NCBI RefSeq assembly: GCF_002844235.1
Contig: NZ_PGTS01000006.1
Location: 124,001 to 188,000 of the forward strand
Length of the DNA stretch: 64,000 nucleotides
Source of the DNA: Thalassospira povalilytica
GTDB taxonomy: Bacteria > Pseudomonadota > Alphaproteobacteria > Rhodospirillales > Thalassospiraceae
Reading direction: 5' to 3'
The notes below the pieces were generated by a model. The model did no database searches and was not told where the DNA came from. It saw nothing but the letters and a program-made list of their open reading frames with translations. Numbering within the stretch: the first letter of the stretch is position 1; every line of letters begins with the position of its first letter. Shown one piece after another: positions 37,901 through 46,363 of the stretch. The position numbers and the translations under genes were made by a program.

Positions 37901-38786
37901 GGTTGGCTTCCTCGGCATCGACGGTAAAGCCGATGTCATATTTCTTGGCCAGCAACGCCAGTTGTTTCAGCCGCGGCGTCAATTCATTCATGACGCGGTC
38001 ATAATTGGCAAAATCATAGCGCGGGTGGATCGCCGAAAGCTTTACCGAAATTCCCGGGCTGTCGATCGGGCCGCGCCCATTGGCAACCCGACCGATATCA
38101 TTGATCGCGTCTTCATATGCCTTGTAGTAGCGGTCGGCGTCTTCCATGGTGCGGGCCGCTTCGCCCAGCATGTCATAGGAATAGCGATAGCCCTTTTCCT
38201 CGTTCGCCTTGGCACGCTCGGCGGCCTCATCAATGGTGCGGCCCATCACGAACTGGCGGCCCATGATGCGCATGGCCTGATTGAAGGCCTTGCGAATGAC
38301 CGGCTCGCCGGATCGTGCGATCATGCGTTTAAGCAAACGGCCCGGGTCGGCCTTTTCCGCCTTGCCAAACTTGATGACCTTCCCGGTCAGCATCAGCCCC
38401 CAGGTCGACGCATTGACAAAAAAACTGTCGGAATGACCCAGATGGCTTTGCCAATCCGCATCGAACAGTTTGTCCTGAATAAGTTTATCGGCGGTAACGG
38501 CATCTGGCACGCGCAGCAATGCTTCGGCCAGACACATCAGAATGACGCCTTCCTTGCTCGACAATTCATATTCATGGAGCAACGCATCAATGCCGCTTTT
38601 GCCATTGTCGGCCTTGCGAACATTGGCAACCAGCTGATAGGCGCGTGACTGAACGCGCGCGGTCTGTTCGGGGGACAGGCGCGCCTTTTCGATCAGACGT
38701 TCGACGGCGGCTTCTTCGTCCGCGCGATACGCATCACGGATCTGCTGGCGGATATCGTTGGGTTGGGGCAATTCAGCGCGGAACAT
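34983..38786 (-). CDS. putA: Bifunctional proline dehydrogenase / glutamate semialdehyde dehydrogenase (type B PutA)
   Basis: A 1267-residue enzyme that oxidises proline to glutamate in two steps with substrate channelling. The ATG at 38786 has GGAGAGG upstream and gives the usual MFRAELP start. The order is a helical arm (1-130), the FAD-dependent proline dehydrogenase barrel (about 130-480), the NAD-dependent aldehyde dehydrogenase (about 530-1010; catalytic Cys in SAGQRCSALRV, PFGGQGKSGTGPK), and a C-terminal ALDH-like domain (about 1050-1267). There is no N-terminal ribbon-helix-helix DNA-binding domain, so it is not its own repressor; the divergent Lrp-type gene is the likely regulator. 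Confidence 0.97.
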   Translation of the reverse strand: MFRAELPQPNDIRQQIRDAYRADEEAAVERLIEKARLSPEQTARVQSRAYQLVANVRKADNGKSGIDALLHEYELSSKEGVILMCLAEALLRVPDAVTADKLIQDKLFDADWQSHLGHSDSFFVNASTWGLMLTGKVIKFGKAEKADPGRLLKRMIARSGEPVIRKAFNQAMRIMGRQFVMGRTIDEAAERAKANEEKGYRYSYDMLGEAARTMEDADRYYKAYEDAINDIGRVANGRGPIDSPGISVKLSAIHPRYDFANYDRVMNELTPRLKQLALLAKKYDIGFTVDAEEANRLDLSLDVIGAVFADPELDGWEGYGLAVQAYQKRAYYVLEWLADLSVKVGRKMMVRLVKGAYWDTEVKFSQENGFEGYPCFTRKASTDVSYLACAKLMLSRRDAFYCQFASHNAHTVASILEMAGNDRTFEFQRLHGMGEALYEQIVDKDGENVPCRVYAPVGTHEDLLAYLVRRLLENGANTSFVNRIQDEQLPIEEMIADPIEKMAALPRKTHPKIPAPVDLYGAGRVNSRGIDLTDTNKLLPLNAKLAEFQRKTWSAAPSIDGKLVAGTPIDVVNPAKLGEKVGDLVQATEADVDAAVAVAVKGYEIWNKTPASERANALRRLGDLLEDNMDEFIALCQREAGKLYSDGVAEVREAVDFCRYYANRAEETFREGTVLEGRGVFVCISPWNFPLAIFLGQVTAALAAGNAVIAKPAEQTSLVAARAAELILEAGIPGAAFNLLPGPGRVIGNQLINDPRIAGVAFTGSTETAQVINQALAKRPGVPLPLIAETGGQNAMIVDSTALPEQVVQDAIISGFQSAGQRCSALRVLFVQEDIADKLCHMLVGAMKELRVGDPKFLDIDVGPVIDEKSRKTLEAHAERMKKEAKLLHACDVLPECKDGTFFAPHCFEIPSLDVLEREVFGPVVHVIRYKARDLDKVLDQINASGYGLTMGIHSRIDGTVRQISQKLRVGNCYVNRNMIGAVVGVQPFGGQGKSGTGPKAGGPHYVERFAKPIAVTGNADQEAGFDDRSPIIVKDVIPSDEYAAMLNAQESWQAVDGNERVRILEKLAAKLKASGKAELVAGAHHIANFAAVSENGFVAPKRMPGPTGETNDLYCLGRGVYLVQVDKNAEPARVIRHLGAALAAGNAVILAGDQKWLGDIPALVIDAGLPDKLVKSVGTNTGLGAMYDGAIAGVSCVAPLDRVTAFKQLLAKRDGAILSLISDSGAEDDGALPDEAFLHRFATEKTITINTTAAGGNASLMSMDEN

Positions 38787-38955
38787 GTCGTTCGACCTCT
38801 CCCTGGTATTATTGACTTTGACGGGTCGCAAAACAGCACAAAGCACTGCTTTTTGAGCCTGATGGCACCTCTATGGCCTCAAACATTAGTATTTCACCCT
38901 AAAAATGTGCTGCCATTTTTCCGCAAAATACGATATATCATCCAAACAATTCGCC

Positions 38956-38971
38956 TTTGTGCAGTCACAAA
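38956..38971. promoter_or_regulatory. Inverted repeat in the putA-putR intergenic region
   Basis: TTTGTG-CAGT-CACAAA, a perfect 6-4-6 repeat 19 bp before the putR ATG and 170 bp before putA. It is a plausible operator for the divergent pair, either for PutR itself or for a CRP/FNR-like factor. Function not shown. Confidence 0.4.
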
Positions 38972-38990
38972 CACTGGTAAGACATTCGAT

Positions 38991-39464
38991 ATGCAGAAGA
39001 ACCAAAAGAGTCTCGACAAGATCGACAAGCAGATCCTGCGTGAACTTCAAAATGACGGACGCATGTCCAATGTCGAGCTGTCCCGTCGCGTCAATCTTAG
39101 CCCAACACCGTGTCTTGAACGCGTGCGCCGCCTCGAACAGCACGGGTTTATCACCGGCTATATGGCAACGCTTGACCCGCGCAAGCTGAACCAGTCGCTG
39201 GTTGTGTTCGTCGAAATCACCCTGGACCGCACAACCCCGGATGTTTTTGATGTCTTTGCCGCAGCCATCCGCAAGCTGCCGGAAATCGAGGAATGCCACA
39301 TGGTGGCAGGCGGATTTGATTATCTTGCCAAACTTCGGGTTGAAGACATGTATGCCTATCGCGAGTTCCTTGAACGGCTGTCCTCGGTTCAGGGTGTCAG
39401 TCAGACTCATACATATGTCGTGATGGAAGAAGTAAAAGTCCGCCCGGGCATCACGATCCCCTGA
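38991..39464 (+). CDS. putR: Lrp/AsnC-family transcriptional regulator, probable PutR
   Basis: 157 residues. An N-terminal winged helix (LDKIDKQILRELQNDGRMSNVELSRRVNLSPTPCLERVRRLE) is followed by the RAM ligand-binding domain (about 75-150; VAGGFDYLAKLRVEDMYAY). It is divergent from putA, and in Agrobacterium and Rhodobacter the same arrangement encodes PutR, which activates putA when proline is present. The match in context and family makes this assignment likely. An in-frame upstream extension has no homology. Confidence 0.9.
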   Translation: MQKNQKSLDKIDKQILRELQNDGRMSNVELSRRVNLSPTPCLERVRRLEQHGFITGYMATLDPRKLNQSLVVFVEITLDRTTPDVFDVFAAAIRKLPEIEECHMVAGGFDYLAKLRVEDMYAYREFLERLSSVQGVSQTHTYVVMEEVKVRPGITIP

Positions 39465-39588
39465 TCTGCTGTTTTTTGGTTGCTTTGCAATAGCTTAATG
39501 CCGCACTATCGAATAAAGACAAACAGGATGAAAACCTGTTTGGGTTGGTTATTGCCCAAAACAAAGCAAACAGATCAGGTGCAGGAAT

Positions 39589-40200
39589 ATGTCCGAAGTC
39601 AGCTTCTATTTCGATTTCTCCTCACCCTATGGTTACCTTGCTGCCGAGCGGATGGAAGAATTCGAATCGCGGGTTGGCGTTACGGTCATCTGGCGTCCCT
39701 TCATGATCGGTGCTGCGTTTAAGCAAACCGGGCAAAGTCCGCTTCTGAGCCAGCCGATTCGTGGCAAATATTTCCGCCACGACATGGAACGCTGTGCACG
39801 CCTGCAAGGTACACCGTTCAACATTCCGCAAAACTTCCCCTATTCCGCGCTGGTACCGACGCGTGCGTTTTACTGGCTTGAATCACGCTCACCATCACTG
39901 GCGCGCCGCTTTGCCAAGGATATCTATCGCGGATATTTCGCCGACGGGCTTGATATGGCCGATCCGGAAAATGTCTTTGCGGCAGCCACCCGCCATTCAA
40001 TCAATCCCGGTGAAATGCGCCAGGCCGTCGAATCGCCGCGCTGGAAACAGCGCACCCGCGAAATAACCGACGAAGCCATCGCCATAGGGGCGTTCGGCTC
40101 CCCCTTCTTCTTCTATGAGGACGAGCCGTTTTTCGGAAATGATCGCCTCGATCAGCTTGAACAGTGGATTTCACTGCGCCGAAGCACGAGCGACAGTTAA
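39589..40200 (+). CDS. DsbA-fold 2-hydroxychromene-2-carboxylate isomerase-like protein (copy 2)
   Basis: 203 residues with an AGGA site before the ATG. The N-terminus SFYFDFSSPYGYLAAER carries the glutathione-site SPYG typical of HCCA isomerases, and IGAFGSPFFFYEDEPFFGNDRLDQLEQW is the cis-Pro and C-terminal signature. It is a distant paralogue of the gene at 30855. Upstream of the liu operon and in the same direction, but 293 bp and several operator-like palindromes separate them, so probably not co-transcribed. Confidence 0.92.
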   Translation: MSEVSFYFDFSSPYGYLAAERMEEFESRVGVTVIWRPFMIGAAFKQTGQSPLLSQPIRGKYFRHDMERCARLQGTPFNIPQNFPYSALVPTRAFYWLESRSPSLARRFAKDIYRGYFADGLDMADPENVFAAATRHSINPGEMRQAVESPRWKQRTREITDEAIAIGAFGSPFFFYEDEPFFGNDRLDQLEQWISLRRSTSDS

Positions 40201-40360
40201 TCCACCCCACCCGAATTTCCCGATTTAATATTGGCCCCGTCACCACTGGATTTTGCAAAATCCGGGGCAACATTGATATGGCGGACCAAACTTCATCATT
40301 GCAGCGCAACGTAATGACAAACCAGAAACCCGCAGAAAACTGCGGATAACCGATGTGCGC

Positions 40361-40376
40361 ATTGTATATATACAAT
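40361..40376. promoter_or_regulatory. 16-bp perfect palindrome in the liu promoter region
   Basis: ATTGTATA-TATACAAT. The ATTGTATAC-like half-sites resemble operators of GntR-family (FadR/FCD type) repressors. It is followed at 40379-40394 by a CGGTA-N6-TACCG repeat. Confidence 0.45.
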
Positions 40377-40402
40377 TCCGGTACTAAAATACCGATTTAA
40401 TA

Positions 40403-40422
40403 TTGACGCTTACGTAAACTTA
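40403..40422 (+). promoter_or_regulatory. Candidate LiuR (MerR-type) promoter/operator of the liu operon
   Basis: TTGACGCTTACGTAAACTTA, about 70 bp before the liuB start, combines a good -35 hexamer (TTGACG) with the TTACGTAAAC core expected for the MerR-family leucine-catabolism regulator LiuR, which binds between -35 and -10. No liuR gene is in the window. Confidence 0.5.
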
Positions 40423-40493
40423 CCCCATAACAACCTCATGAACGCCAACCCATCGGGCGACGGATTGCCCATAACAAACGGTGCAGACGGACA

Positions 40494-42104
40494 ATGACGG
40501 TACTGAAATCTGCGGTGAATTCCCGCTCGGAAGAATTCCGCAACAATGCCGAACACATGGAAAAACTGGTGGCTGACCTGCGTGAACAGATCGCCGCAGT
40601 CAAACTTGGTGGCGGGGAACGTGCGCGCGAACGTCACACCAGCCGCGGAAAGCTTTTGCCGCGTGAACGTATTCGCCAGCTTCTTGATATCGGATCGCCA
40701 TTTCTTGAACTTTCCCAACTTGCCGCACATGGCATGTATGGGGACGAAGATGTCCCGGCCGCCGGCATCATTACCGGCATTGGCCGGGTGTCGGGTGTTG
40801 AATGCGTCATTGTCGCCAACGATGCGACGGTCAAGGGGGGCTCCTATTACCCGATGACCGTCAAAAAGCACCTGCGCGCCCAGGAAATTGCACTCGAAAA
40901 CAATCTGCCCTGCATCTATCTGGTCGATAGCGGCGGTGCCAACCTGCCCCGTCAGGATGATGTATTCCCCGATCGCGACCATTTCGGGCGCATCTTCTTT
41001 AATCAGGCCACCATGTCGTCCAAGGGCATCCCACAGATCGCCGTGGTCATGGGGTCCTGCACGGCGGGCGGTGCCTATGTCCCAGCCATGTCCGATGAAA
41101 GCATCATCGTTCGCAAACAGGGTACGATTTTCCTGGGTGGTCCGCCGTTGGTGAAGGCCGCGACCGGCGAAGTCGTTTCGGCCGAGGACCTTGGCGGTGC
41201 CGACGTTCATTGCAAAACATCGGGTGTTACCGACCATTACGCACAGGACGACAATCACGCGCTGTCGATTGCGCGCGACATTGTCAAAAACCTGAACTGG
41301 ACAAAGAACCCCGGCCTGACCCTGACCGAGCCGCGCGCGCCGGCCTACGACCCGCGCGAAATTTATGGCGTTGTGCCGACCGACACCAAAAAGCCCTATG
41401 ACGTGCGCGAAATCATCGCGCGCATCGTCGACGGTTCGGAATTCGATGAATTCAAGGCCCAGTACGGCACCACCCTTGTGACCGGCTTTGCCCGTATCTT
41501 TGGCTATCCGGTCGGGATCATTGCCAATAACGGCATCCTGTTTTCCGAAAGCGCCCTTAAAGGGGCGCATTTCATCGAACTGTGCGCCCAGCGCGGCATT
41601 CCGCTGGTGTTCCTTCAAAACATCACCGGCTTTATGATCGGCCGCAAATATGAAAGCGGCGGCATTGCCAAGGATGGTGCAAAGCTTGTGACCGCCGTTG
41701 CCACCGCCAATGTGCCGAAATTCACCGTCCTGATCGGCGGATCGTTCGGGGCTGGCAACTATGGCATGTGCGGGCGCGCCTATAGCCCGCGCTTCCTGTG
41801 GATGTGGCCAAATGCCCGCATCTCGGTCATGGGTGGCGAACAGGCGGCAAATGTTCTGACCCAAATTCGTGCCGATGCCGCCGAAAAGCGCGGTGAAACC
41901 TGGCCCGAAGCAGAACAGGAATCCTTCAAGGCCCCGATCCGCGATCAATACGAAGAACAGGGCCACCCCTATTACGCATCGGCGCGTCTGTGGGATGATG
42001 GCGTGATTGATCCGGCTGACACCCGCATGGTTCTTGGCCTTGGCCTGTCGGCAGCCCTTAACAAACCGGTCGAAGAAACCCGGTTTGGCGTCTTCAGAAT
42101 GTGA
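40494..42104 (+). CDS. liuB: Methylcrotonoyl-CoA carboxylase beta (carboxyltransferase) subunit
   Basis: 536 residues. Transfers CO2 from biotin on the alpha subunit to 3-methylcrotonyl-CoA in leucine breakdown. Crotonase-like carboxyltransferase halves are visible: [67 protein letters not shown] (CoA oxyanion hole) and [11 protein letters not shown]. Length is normal. First gene of a tight four- or five-gene operon. Confidence 0.97.
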   Translation: MTVLKSAVNSRSEEFRNNAEHMEKLVADLREQIAAVKLGGGERARERHTSRGKLLPRERIRQLLDIGSPFLELSQLAAHGMYGDEDVPAAGIITGIGRVSGVECVIVANDATVKGGSYYPMTVKKHLRAQEIALENNLPCIYLVDSGGANLPRQDDVFPDRDHFGRIFFNQATMSSKGIPQIAVVMGSCTAGGAYVPAMSDESIIVRKQGTIFLGGPPLVKAATGEVVSAEDLGGADVHCKTSGVTDHYAQDDNHALSIARDIVKNLNWTKNPGLTLTEPRAPAYDPREIYGVVPTDTKKPYDVREIIARIVDGSEFDEFKAQYGTTLVTGFARIFGYPVGIIANNGILFSESALKGAHFIELCAQRGIPLVFLQNITGFMIGRKYESGGIAKDGAKLVTAVATANVPKFTVLIGGSFGAGNYGMCGRAYSPRFLWMWPNARISVMGGEQAANVLTQIRADAAEKRGETWPEAEQESFKAPIRDQYEEQGHPYYASARLWDDGVIDPADTRMVLGLGLSAALNKPVEETRFGVFRM

Positions 42105-42111
42105 GGCCGTC

Positions 42112-42924
42112 ATGAGCAATGTAAACAGCAATAACATGACTGATGCCGCCATCTGCGAAATTGCGCTAAACGGTGTCGCAACCATTACACTGAACCGCCC
42201 GGACATTCACAATGCGTTTGATGATGTTCTGATCGCGGACCTGACCGGCAAAATCGAAACCCTTGATGCCGATCCACTTGTCCGCGTCATCATTCTGACC
42301 GGGGCTGGCAAAAGCTTTTCGGCCGGCGCCGACCTGAACTGGATGAAGCGCATGGCGGGATATAGCCACGGCGAAAACCTTGCCGATTCACGGGCACTTG
42401 CCAAACTGATGAAGGTTTTGAACTTTGCGTCAAAACCAACCATCGCGCTGGTCAACGGGGCTGCCTTTGGCGGCGGGGTTGGCCTGGCCGCGTGCTGTGA
42501 CATCGTGATTGCATCTGATCGCGCCAGTTTCTGCCTGTCCGAGGTCAAGCTTGGCCTGATCCCGGCGGTGATTTCACCCTATGTGGTCGAGGCCATCGGG
42601 GTTAATCAGGCCCGCCGTTATTTCCTGAGCGCCGAACGGTTCAACGCCGAAACAGCCAAACAGATCGGACTGGTGCATGAAATCGTTGCGGGTGATGAAC
42701 TGGCTGCGCGCGGCGATGAAATGGCAAATATTCTGCTGGCCAACGGACCCGCAGCCATGCATGCCGCCAAGGACCTGATCTATGCGGTTGCCAACAAGCC
42801 GATTTCGGACGCCGTCATTGACGATACCGCGCACCGCATCGCCGATCAGCGTGCCAGCGATGAAGGCCGCGAAGGCGTTGGTGCCTTTCTGGAAAAACGT
42901 CCCGCGAACTGGAGCAAGAAATAA
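42112..42924 (+). CDS. liuC: 3-methylglutaconyl-CoA hydratase (enoyl-CoA hydratase family)
   Basis: 270 residues from the ATG at 42112, seven bases after liuB; a second ATG at 42136 is possible. Crotonase motifs are ATITLNRPDIHNAFD, LTGAGKSFSAGADLNWMKRMA and VNGAAFGGGVGLAACCDIVIASD, with a catalytic Glu in FCLSEVKLGLIPA. Hydrates 3-methylglutaconyl-CoA to HMG-CoA. Its stop overlaps the liuD start (TAATG). Confidence 0.94.
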   Translation: MSNVNSNNMTDAAICEIALNGVATITLNRPDIHNAFDDVLIADLTGKIETLDADPLVRVIILTGAGKSFSAGADLNWMKRMAGYSHGENLADSRALAKLMKVLNFASKPTIALVNGAAFGGGVGLAACCDIVIASDRASFCLSEVKLGLIPAVISPYVVEAIGVNQARRYFLSAERFNAETAKQIGLVHEIVAGDELAARGDEMANILLANGPAAMHAAKDLIYAVANKPISDAVIDDTAHRIADQRASDEGREGVGAFLEKRPANWSKK

Positions 42925-44927
42925 TGCCGCGTAAATTACTGATCGCCAACCGCGGTGAAATTGCCTGCCGCGTGATCAAGACCGCCCGTCGCATGGGTAT
43001 TGCAACCGTTGCCGTTTATTCCGACGCGGACGCCAATGCGCTGCATGTCAAACATGCTGATGAGGCCTATCACATCGGCGCCCCCGCCCCAAAAGACAGC
43101 TATCTGCGCACCGACCGCCTGCTTGAAGTCATCGCACAATCAGGTGCCGATGCGGTTCATCCGGGCTACGGGTTCCTGTCGGAAAATGCCGGTTTTGCCG
43201 ACGCGCTTGAAAAAGCCGGTTGCGTCTTTGTCGGACCACCGGCAAGTGCCATCCGTGCAATGGGCTCCAAATCCGAAGCCAAGAAAATCATGGATAAGGC
43301 GGGTGTGCCGCTTGTCCCCGGCTATCACGGTGAAGATCAGGACCCCGACCTTTTGGCCGCGGAGGCCGACAAAATCGGTTATCCGGTTCTGATCAAGGCA
43401 TCGGCCGGCGGTGGTGGCAAGGGCATGCGCGCCGTTGAAAAGGCATCCGACTTCAAGGACGCCCTGATCAGCTGCAAACGCGAAGCCGCCAGCAGCTTTG
43501 GCGATGACCATTGCCTGATTGAAAAGCTGATTGTCAAACCGCGCCATGTCGAAATTCAGGTCTTTGCCGACAGCCATGGCAATGCGGTTTACCTGTTTGA
43601 ACGTGACTGTTCGCTTCAGCGTCGCCACCAGAAAGTGATCGAAGAAGCCCCTGCCCCGGGCATGAGCCAGGAACTCCGCGCCCAGATGGGTCAGGCTGCC
43701 GTTGATGCCGCCAAGGCCATCGGTTATCAGGGGGCCGGTACGGTTGAATTCCTTCTTGATGCATCGGGCAGTTTCTATTTCATGGAAATGAACACCCGCC
43801 TTCAGGTCGAACATCCGGTGACCGAAAAAATCACCGGCGAGGATCTGGTGGAATGGCAGCTTCGCGTTGCTGATGGTGAAAAACTGCCCAAGGCACAGGA
43901 AGAACTGTCGATCAACGGCCATTCGTTCGAAGTTCGCATCTATGCCGAAGACCCTCAGAACGATTTCCTGCCGGCCACCGGCAAGCTTGTGCATATGCGC
44001 ATGCCGCGCGAAACCGACCATGTGCGCGTCGATACCGGCGTGTATGAAGGTGGCGAAGTTTCGATCCATTATGATCCGATGATCGCCAAGCTGATCACCT
44101 GGGATGTTGATCGCAAATCGGCGCTGCGCCGTATGGCATCGGCCCTTGATGATGTTCAGATCGTCGGAGTCACCACCAATACCGGTTTCCTTGGCAATAT
44201 TGCCCGTCATCCGGCCTTTGAACGCGGCGAAGTCGAAACCGGCTTTATCCCGCATTATCAGGATGATCTGATCCCGGCACCGGCAACACCCGACAACGAG
44301 GCCCTGGCATTTGCCGCCCTTGATATCCTGCTGACCCGCGATGCCGAGGCCGCAGCACATGCAGCCCAAAGCAACGATCCCTATTCGCCCTGGAACAGCA
44401 CGGCCGGTTTCCGTCTGAATGATGATAACCACCATGACCTGATCCTGCGTCACGAAGGATCGGACATCGCGGTAAAAGTCCATTACCGCGACAGCGGCTA
44501 TGTCATCGATATGCCCGATGGTAGCGCTATCATCGCGTCTGCCGATTATGATGAAAACGGCGCGATTGTTGCCAAACTCGATAATGTTCGCAAACGGGCC
44601 ACGGTCCTGTGTGACGGCAATCGTATGACAATATTCCGCGCCGGTCGCCTTGATCGTCTTGATATCTTTGATCCGCTGGCAGCAGCCGGTGGCAACGAAG
44701 GTGCCGGTGGCGGTCTGACCGCCCCGATGCCCGGTAAAATCATCGCCGTGATGGCAGAACCCGGCCAGACCGTAACCGCCGGGGACAAGCTTGTCGTCAT
44801 GGAAGCGATGAAAATGGAACACACCATTTCCGCCCCCGTTTCGGGCACGGTCAAGGAAGTGTTCTTTGCCGTCGGCGATCAGGTTGATGATGGCGCCGAA
44901 CTGATCGCGATTGAGGAGGCCCAGTAA
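42924..44927 (+). CDS. liuD: Methylcrotonoyl-CoA carboxylase alpha (biotin) subunit
   Basis: 667 residues. An N-terminal biotin carboxylase ([42 protein letters not shown]) is joined to a BT linker domain and a C-terminal biotinyl domain with [11 protein letters not shown], whose lysine is biotinylated. The structure is complete. One-base overlaps (TAATG) with both liuC before it and the HMG-CoA lyase gene after it show translational coupling. Confidence 0.97.
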   Translation: MPRKLLIANRGEIACRVIKTARRMGIATVAVYSDADANALHVKHADEAYHIGAPAPKDSYLRTDRLLEVIAQSGADAVHPGYGFLSENAGFADALEKAGCVFVGPPASAIRAMGSKSEAKKIMDKAGVPLVPGYHGEDQDPDLLAAEADKIGYPVLIKASAGGGGKGMRAVEKASDFKDALISCKREAASSFGDDHCLIEKLIVKPRHVEIQVFADSHGNAVYLFERDCSLQRRHQKVIEEAPAPGMSQELRAQMGQAAVDAAKAIGYQGAGTVEFLLDASGSFYFMEMNTRLQVEHPVTEKITGEDLVEWQLRVADGEKLPKAQEELSINGHSFEVRIYAEDPQNDFLPATGKLVHMRMPRETDHVRVDTGVYEGGEVSIHYDPMIAKLITWDVDRKSALRRMASALDDVQIVGVTTNTGFLGNIARHPAFERGEVETGFIPHYQDDLIPAPATPDNEALAFAALDILLTRDAEAAAHAAQSNDPYSPWNSTAGFRLNDDNHHDLILRHEGSDIAVKVHYRDSGYVIDMPDGSAIIASADYDENGAIVAKLDNVRKRATVLCDGNRMTIFRAGRLDRLDIFDPLAAAGGNEGAGGGLTAPMPGKIIAVMAEPGQTVTAGDKLVVMEAMKMEHTISAPVSGTVKEVFFAVGDQVDDGAELIAIEEAQ

Positions 44928-45856
44928 TGGCCGCGATTTCCGATCTGCCAAACCAGGTTAAAATCGTTGAAGTCGGTCCGCGTGACGGGCTTCAGAACGA
45001 AAAGACCATGGTTGCGACCGCCACCAAGGTGGAATTGATCAACCGGCTGAATGATGCCGGACTATCGGTGATCGAGGCCACCGCCTTTGTCAGCCCGAAA
45101 TGGGTGCCGCAAATGGCCGATGCGTCCGAAGTCATGGCACAGATCACCCGCAAGTCTGGCGTGACCTATCCGGTGCTGGCCCCGAACCTTAAGGGGCTGG
45201 AAGCCGCCATTGCCAGCGGCGCAACCGAGGTGGCGGTATTTGGCGCGGCATCGGAAAGTTTCTCGCAAAAGAATATCAATTGTTCGATTGCCGAAAGCCT
45301 TGATCGTTTTCGCCCGGTAACGGATGCCGCCCGCGCGGCCGGTCTTGCTGTCCGCGGCTATGTATCCTGCGTTTTGGGCTGCCCGTATGAGGGCGATATT
45401 GCCCCTGCAAAAGTCGCCGAGGTTTCCAAGGCCCTTTATGACATGGGCTGTTATGAAATCAGTCTGGGCGACACCATTGGAACGGGCACCCCGACCAAGG
45501 CACAGGCGATGATCGACGCCGTTGCCAAACATGTGCCGGTCGAAAAACTGGCCGCACATTTCCATGACACCTATGGTCAGGCACTGGCCAATTTGCTGGC
45601 GGTTCTTCAGATGGGCGTTGCCACCATCGACAGTTCGGTTGCGGGTCTAGGCGGCTGCCCCTATGCCAAGGGGGCCAGTGGCAATGTCGCGACTGAGGAC
45701 GTTATCTATATGCTGAACGGCCTTGGGATCGAGACCGGTATCGATCTTGAAAAGCTTGCCGAGACAGGAAGCTGGATTTGTGATCAGATAGGAAGATCAA
45801 GTGCTTCGAAGGTCAATTTGGCCTTTGCGGCAAAGCGGCAAACTTCCGGGGAATAA
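44927..45856 (+). CDS. liuE: Hydroxymethylglutaryl-CoA lyase
   Basis: 309 residues. A TIM-barrel lyase that splits HMG-CoA into acetyl-CoA and acetoacetate, the last step of leucine degradation. Motifs: [12 protein letters not shown] at the N-terminus, [11 protein letters not shown], metal ligands in HFHDTYG, and the catalytic Cys loop [19 protein letters not shown]. Complete. Also called mvaB. Confidence 0.97.
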   Translation: MAAISDLPNQVKIVEVGPRDGLQNEKTMVATATKVELINRLNDAGLSVIEATAFVSPKWVPQMADASEVMAQITRKSGVTYPVLAPNLKGLEAAIASGATEVAVFGAASESFSQKNINCSIAESLDRFRPVTDAARAAGLAVRGYVSCVLGCPYEGDIAPAKVAEVSKALYDMGCYEISLGDTIGTGTPTKAQAMIDAVAKHVPVEKLAAHFHDTYGQALANLLAVLQMGVATIDSSVAGLGGCPYAKGASGNVATEDVIYMLNGLGIETGIDLEKLAETGSWICDQIGRSSASKVNLAFAAKRQTSGE

Positions 45857-45859
45857 TGA

Positions 45860-46363
45860 ATGGGCCCGTCAAATTACAGCTTCCGACGGGCCACCCCAAA
45901 TGATCTGCCAATGATTGGGCGCTGGTTGCATGTCCCAGAAGTCATTCGCTGGTGGGGCGATCCGGTCGAACAGATTGAACTGATTTCCGAAGATGTCGAA
46001 CTGGCCGAAATGGCAACGCTGATTGTGTCATACCGCAATCGGCCCTTTGCCTTTGCCCAGCATTACGACGCCCATCAATGGCCACAGGCGCATTTTGATC
46101 CCCTGCCCGCCCAGACACGCTGTCTGGATGCGTTTATCGGGGTGCCTGACATGATGGGATGCGGGCATGGCCAGATGTTTTTGAAAACGCTGGCCCGCAT
46201 GCTGTTTGAACGCGGTGCACCAATGATCGGCATTGACCCGGATCCCGAAAACGAACGCGCCATCCGGTGTTATGAAGCCATCGGTTTCAAGGCCGGGCGG
46301 GAATATGAAACGGCGAAGGGCCCCTGTCTTTTGATGACCCTTACGCCGTCTGATCTTGCCTAG
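45860..46363 (+). CDS. GNAT acetyltransferase, AAC(6')-like, at the end of the liu operon
   Basis: 167 residues. It resembles aminoglycoside 6'-N-acetyltransferase/RimJ-type GNATs: [26 protein letters not shown] at the N-terminus, [25 protein letters not shown] as the CoA loop, and [23 protein letters not shown]. It starts 3 bp after liuE, so it is probably part of the operon. Whether it acts on an antibiotic, a siderophore or a metabolite is unknown. Its end overlaps the 3' end of the convergent chemoreceptor gene by 4 bp. Confidence 0.88.
   Translation: MGPSNYSFRRATPNDLPMIGRWLHVPEVIRWWGDPVEQIELISEDVELAEMATLIVSYRNRPFAFAQHYDAHQWPQAHFDPLPAQTRCLDAFIGVPDMMGCGHGQMFLKTLARMLFERGAPMIGIDPDPENERAIRCYEAIGFKAGREYETAKGPCLLMTLTPSDLA

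Noticed and set aside
40410-42206. 598-codon open frame on the minus strand
   Set aside because: Antisense to liuB, which is a clear conserved gene.
43140-44951. 603-codon open frame on the minus strand
   Set aside because: Exactly antisense to liuD; rich in His, Gly and Phe without family resemblance. A shadow caused by codon bias.
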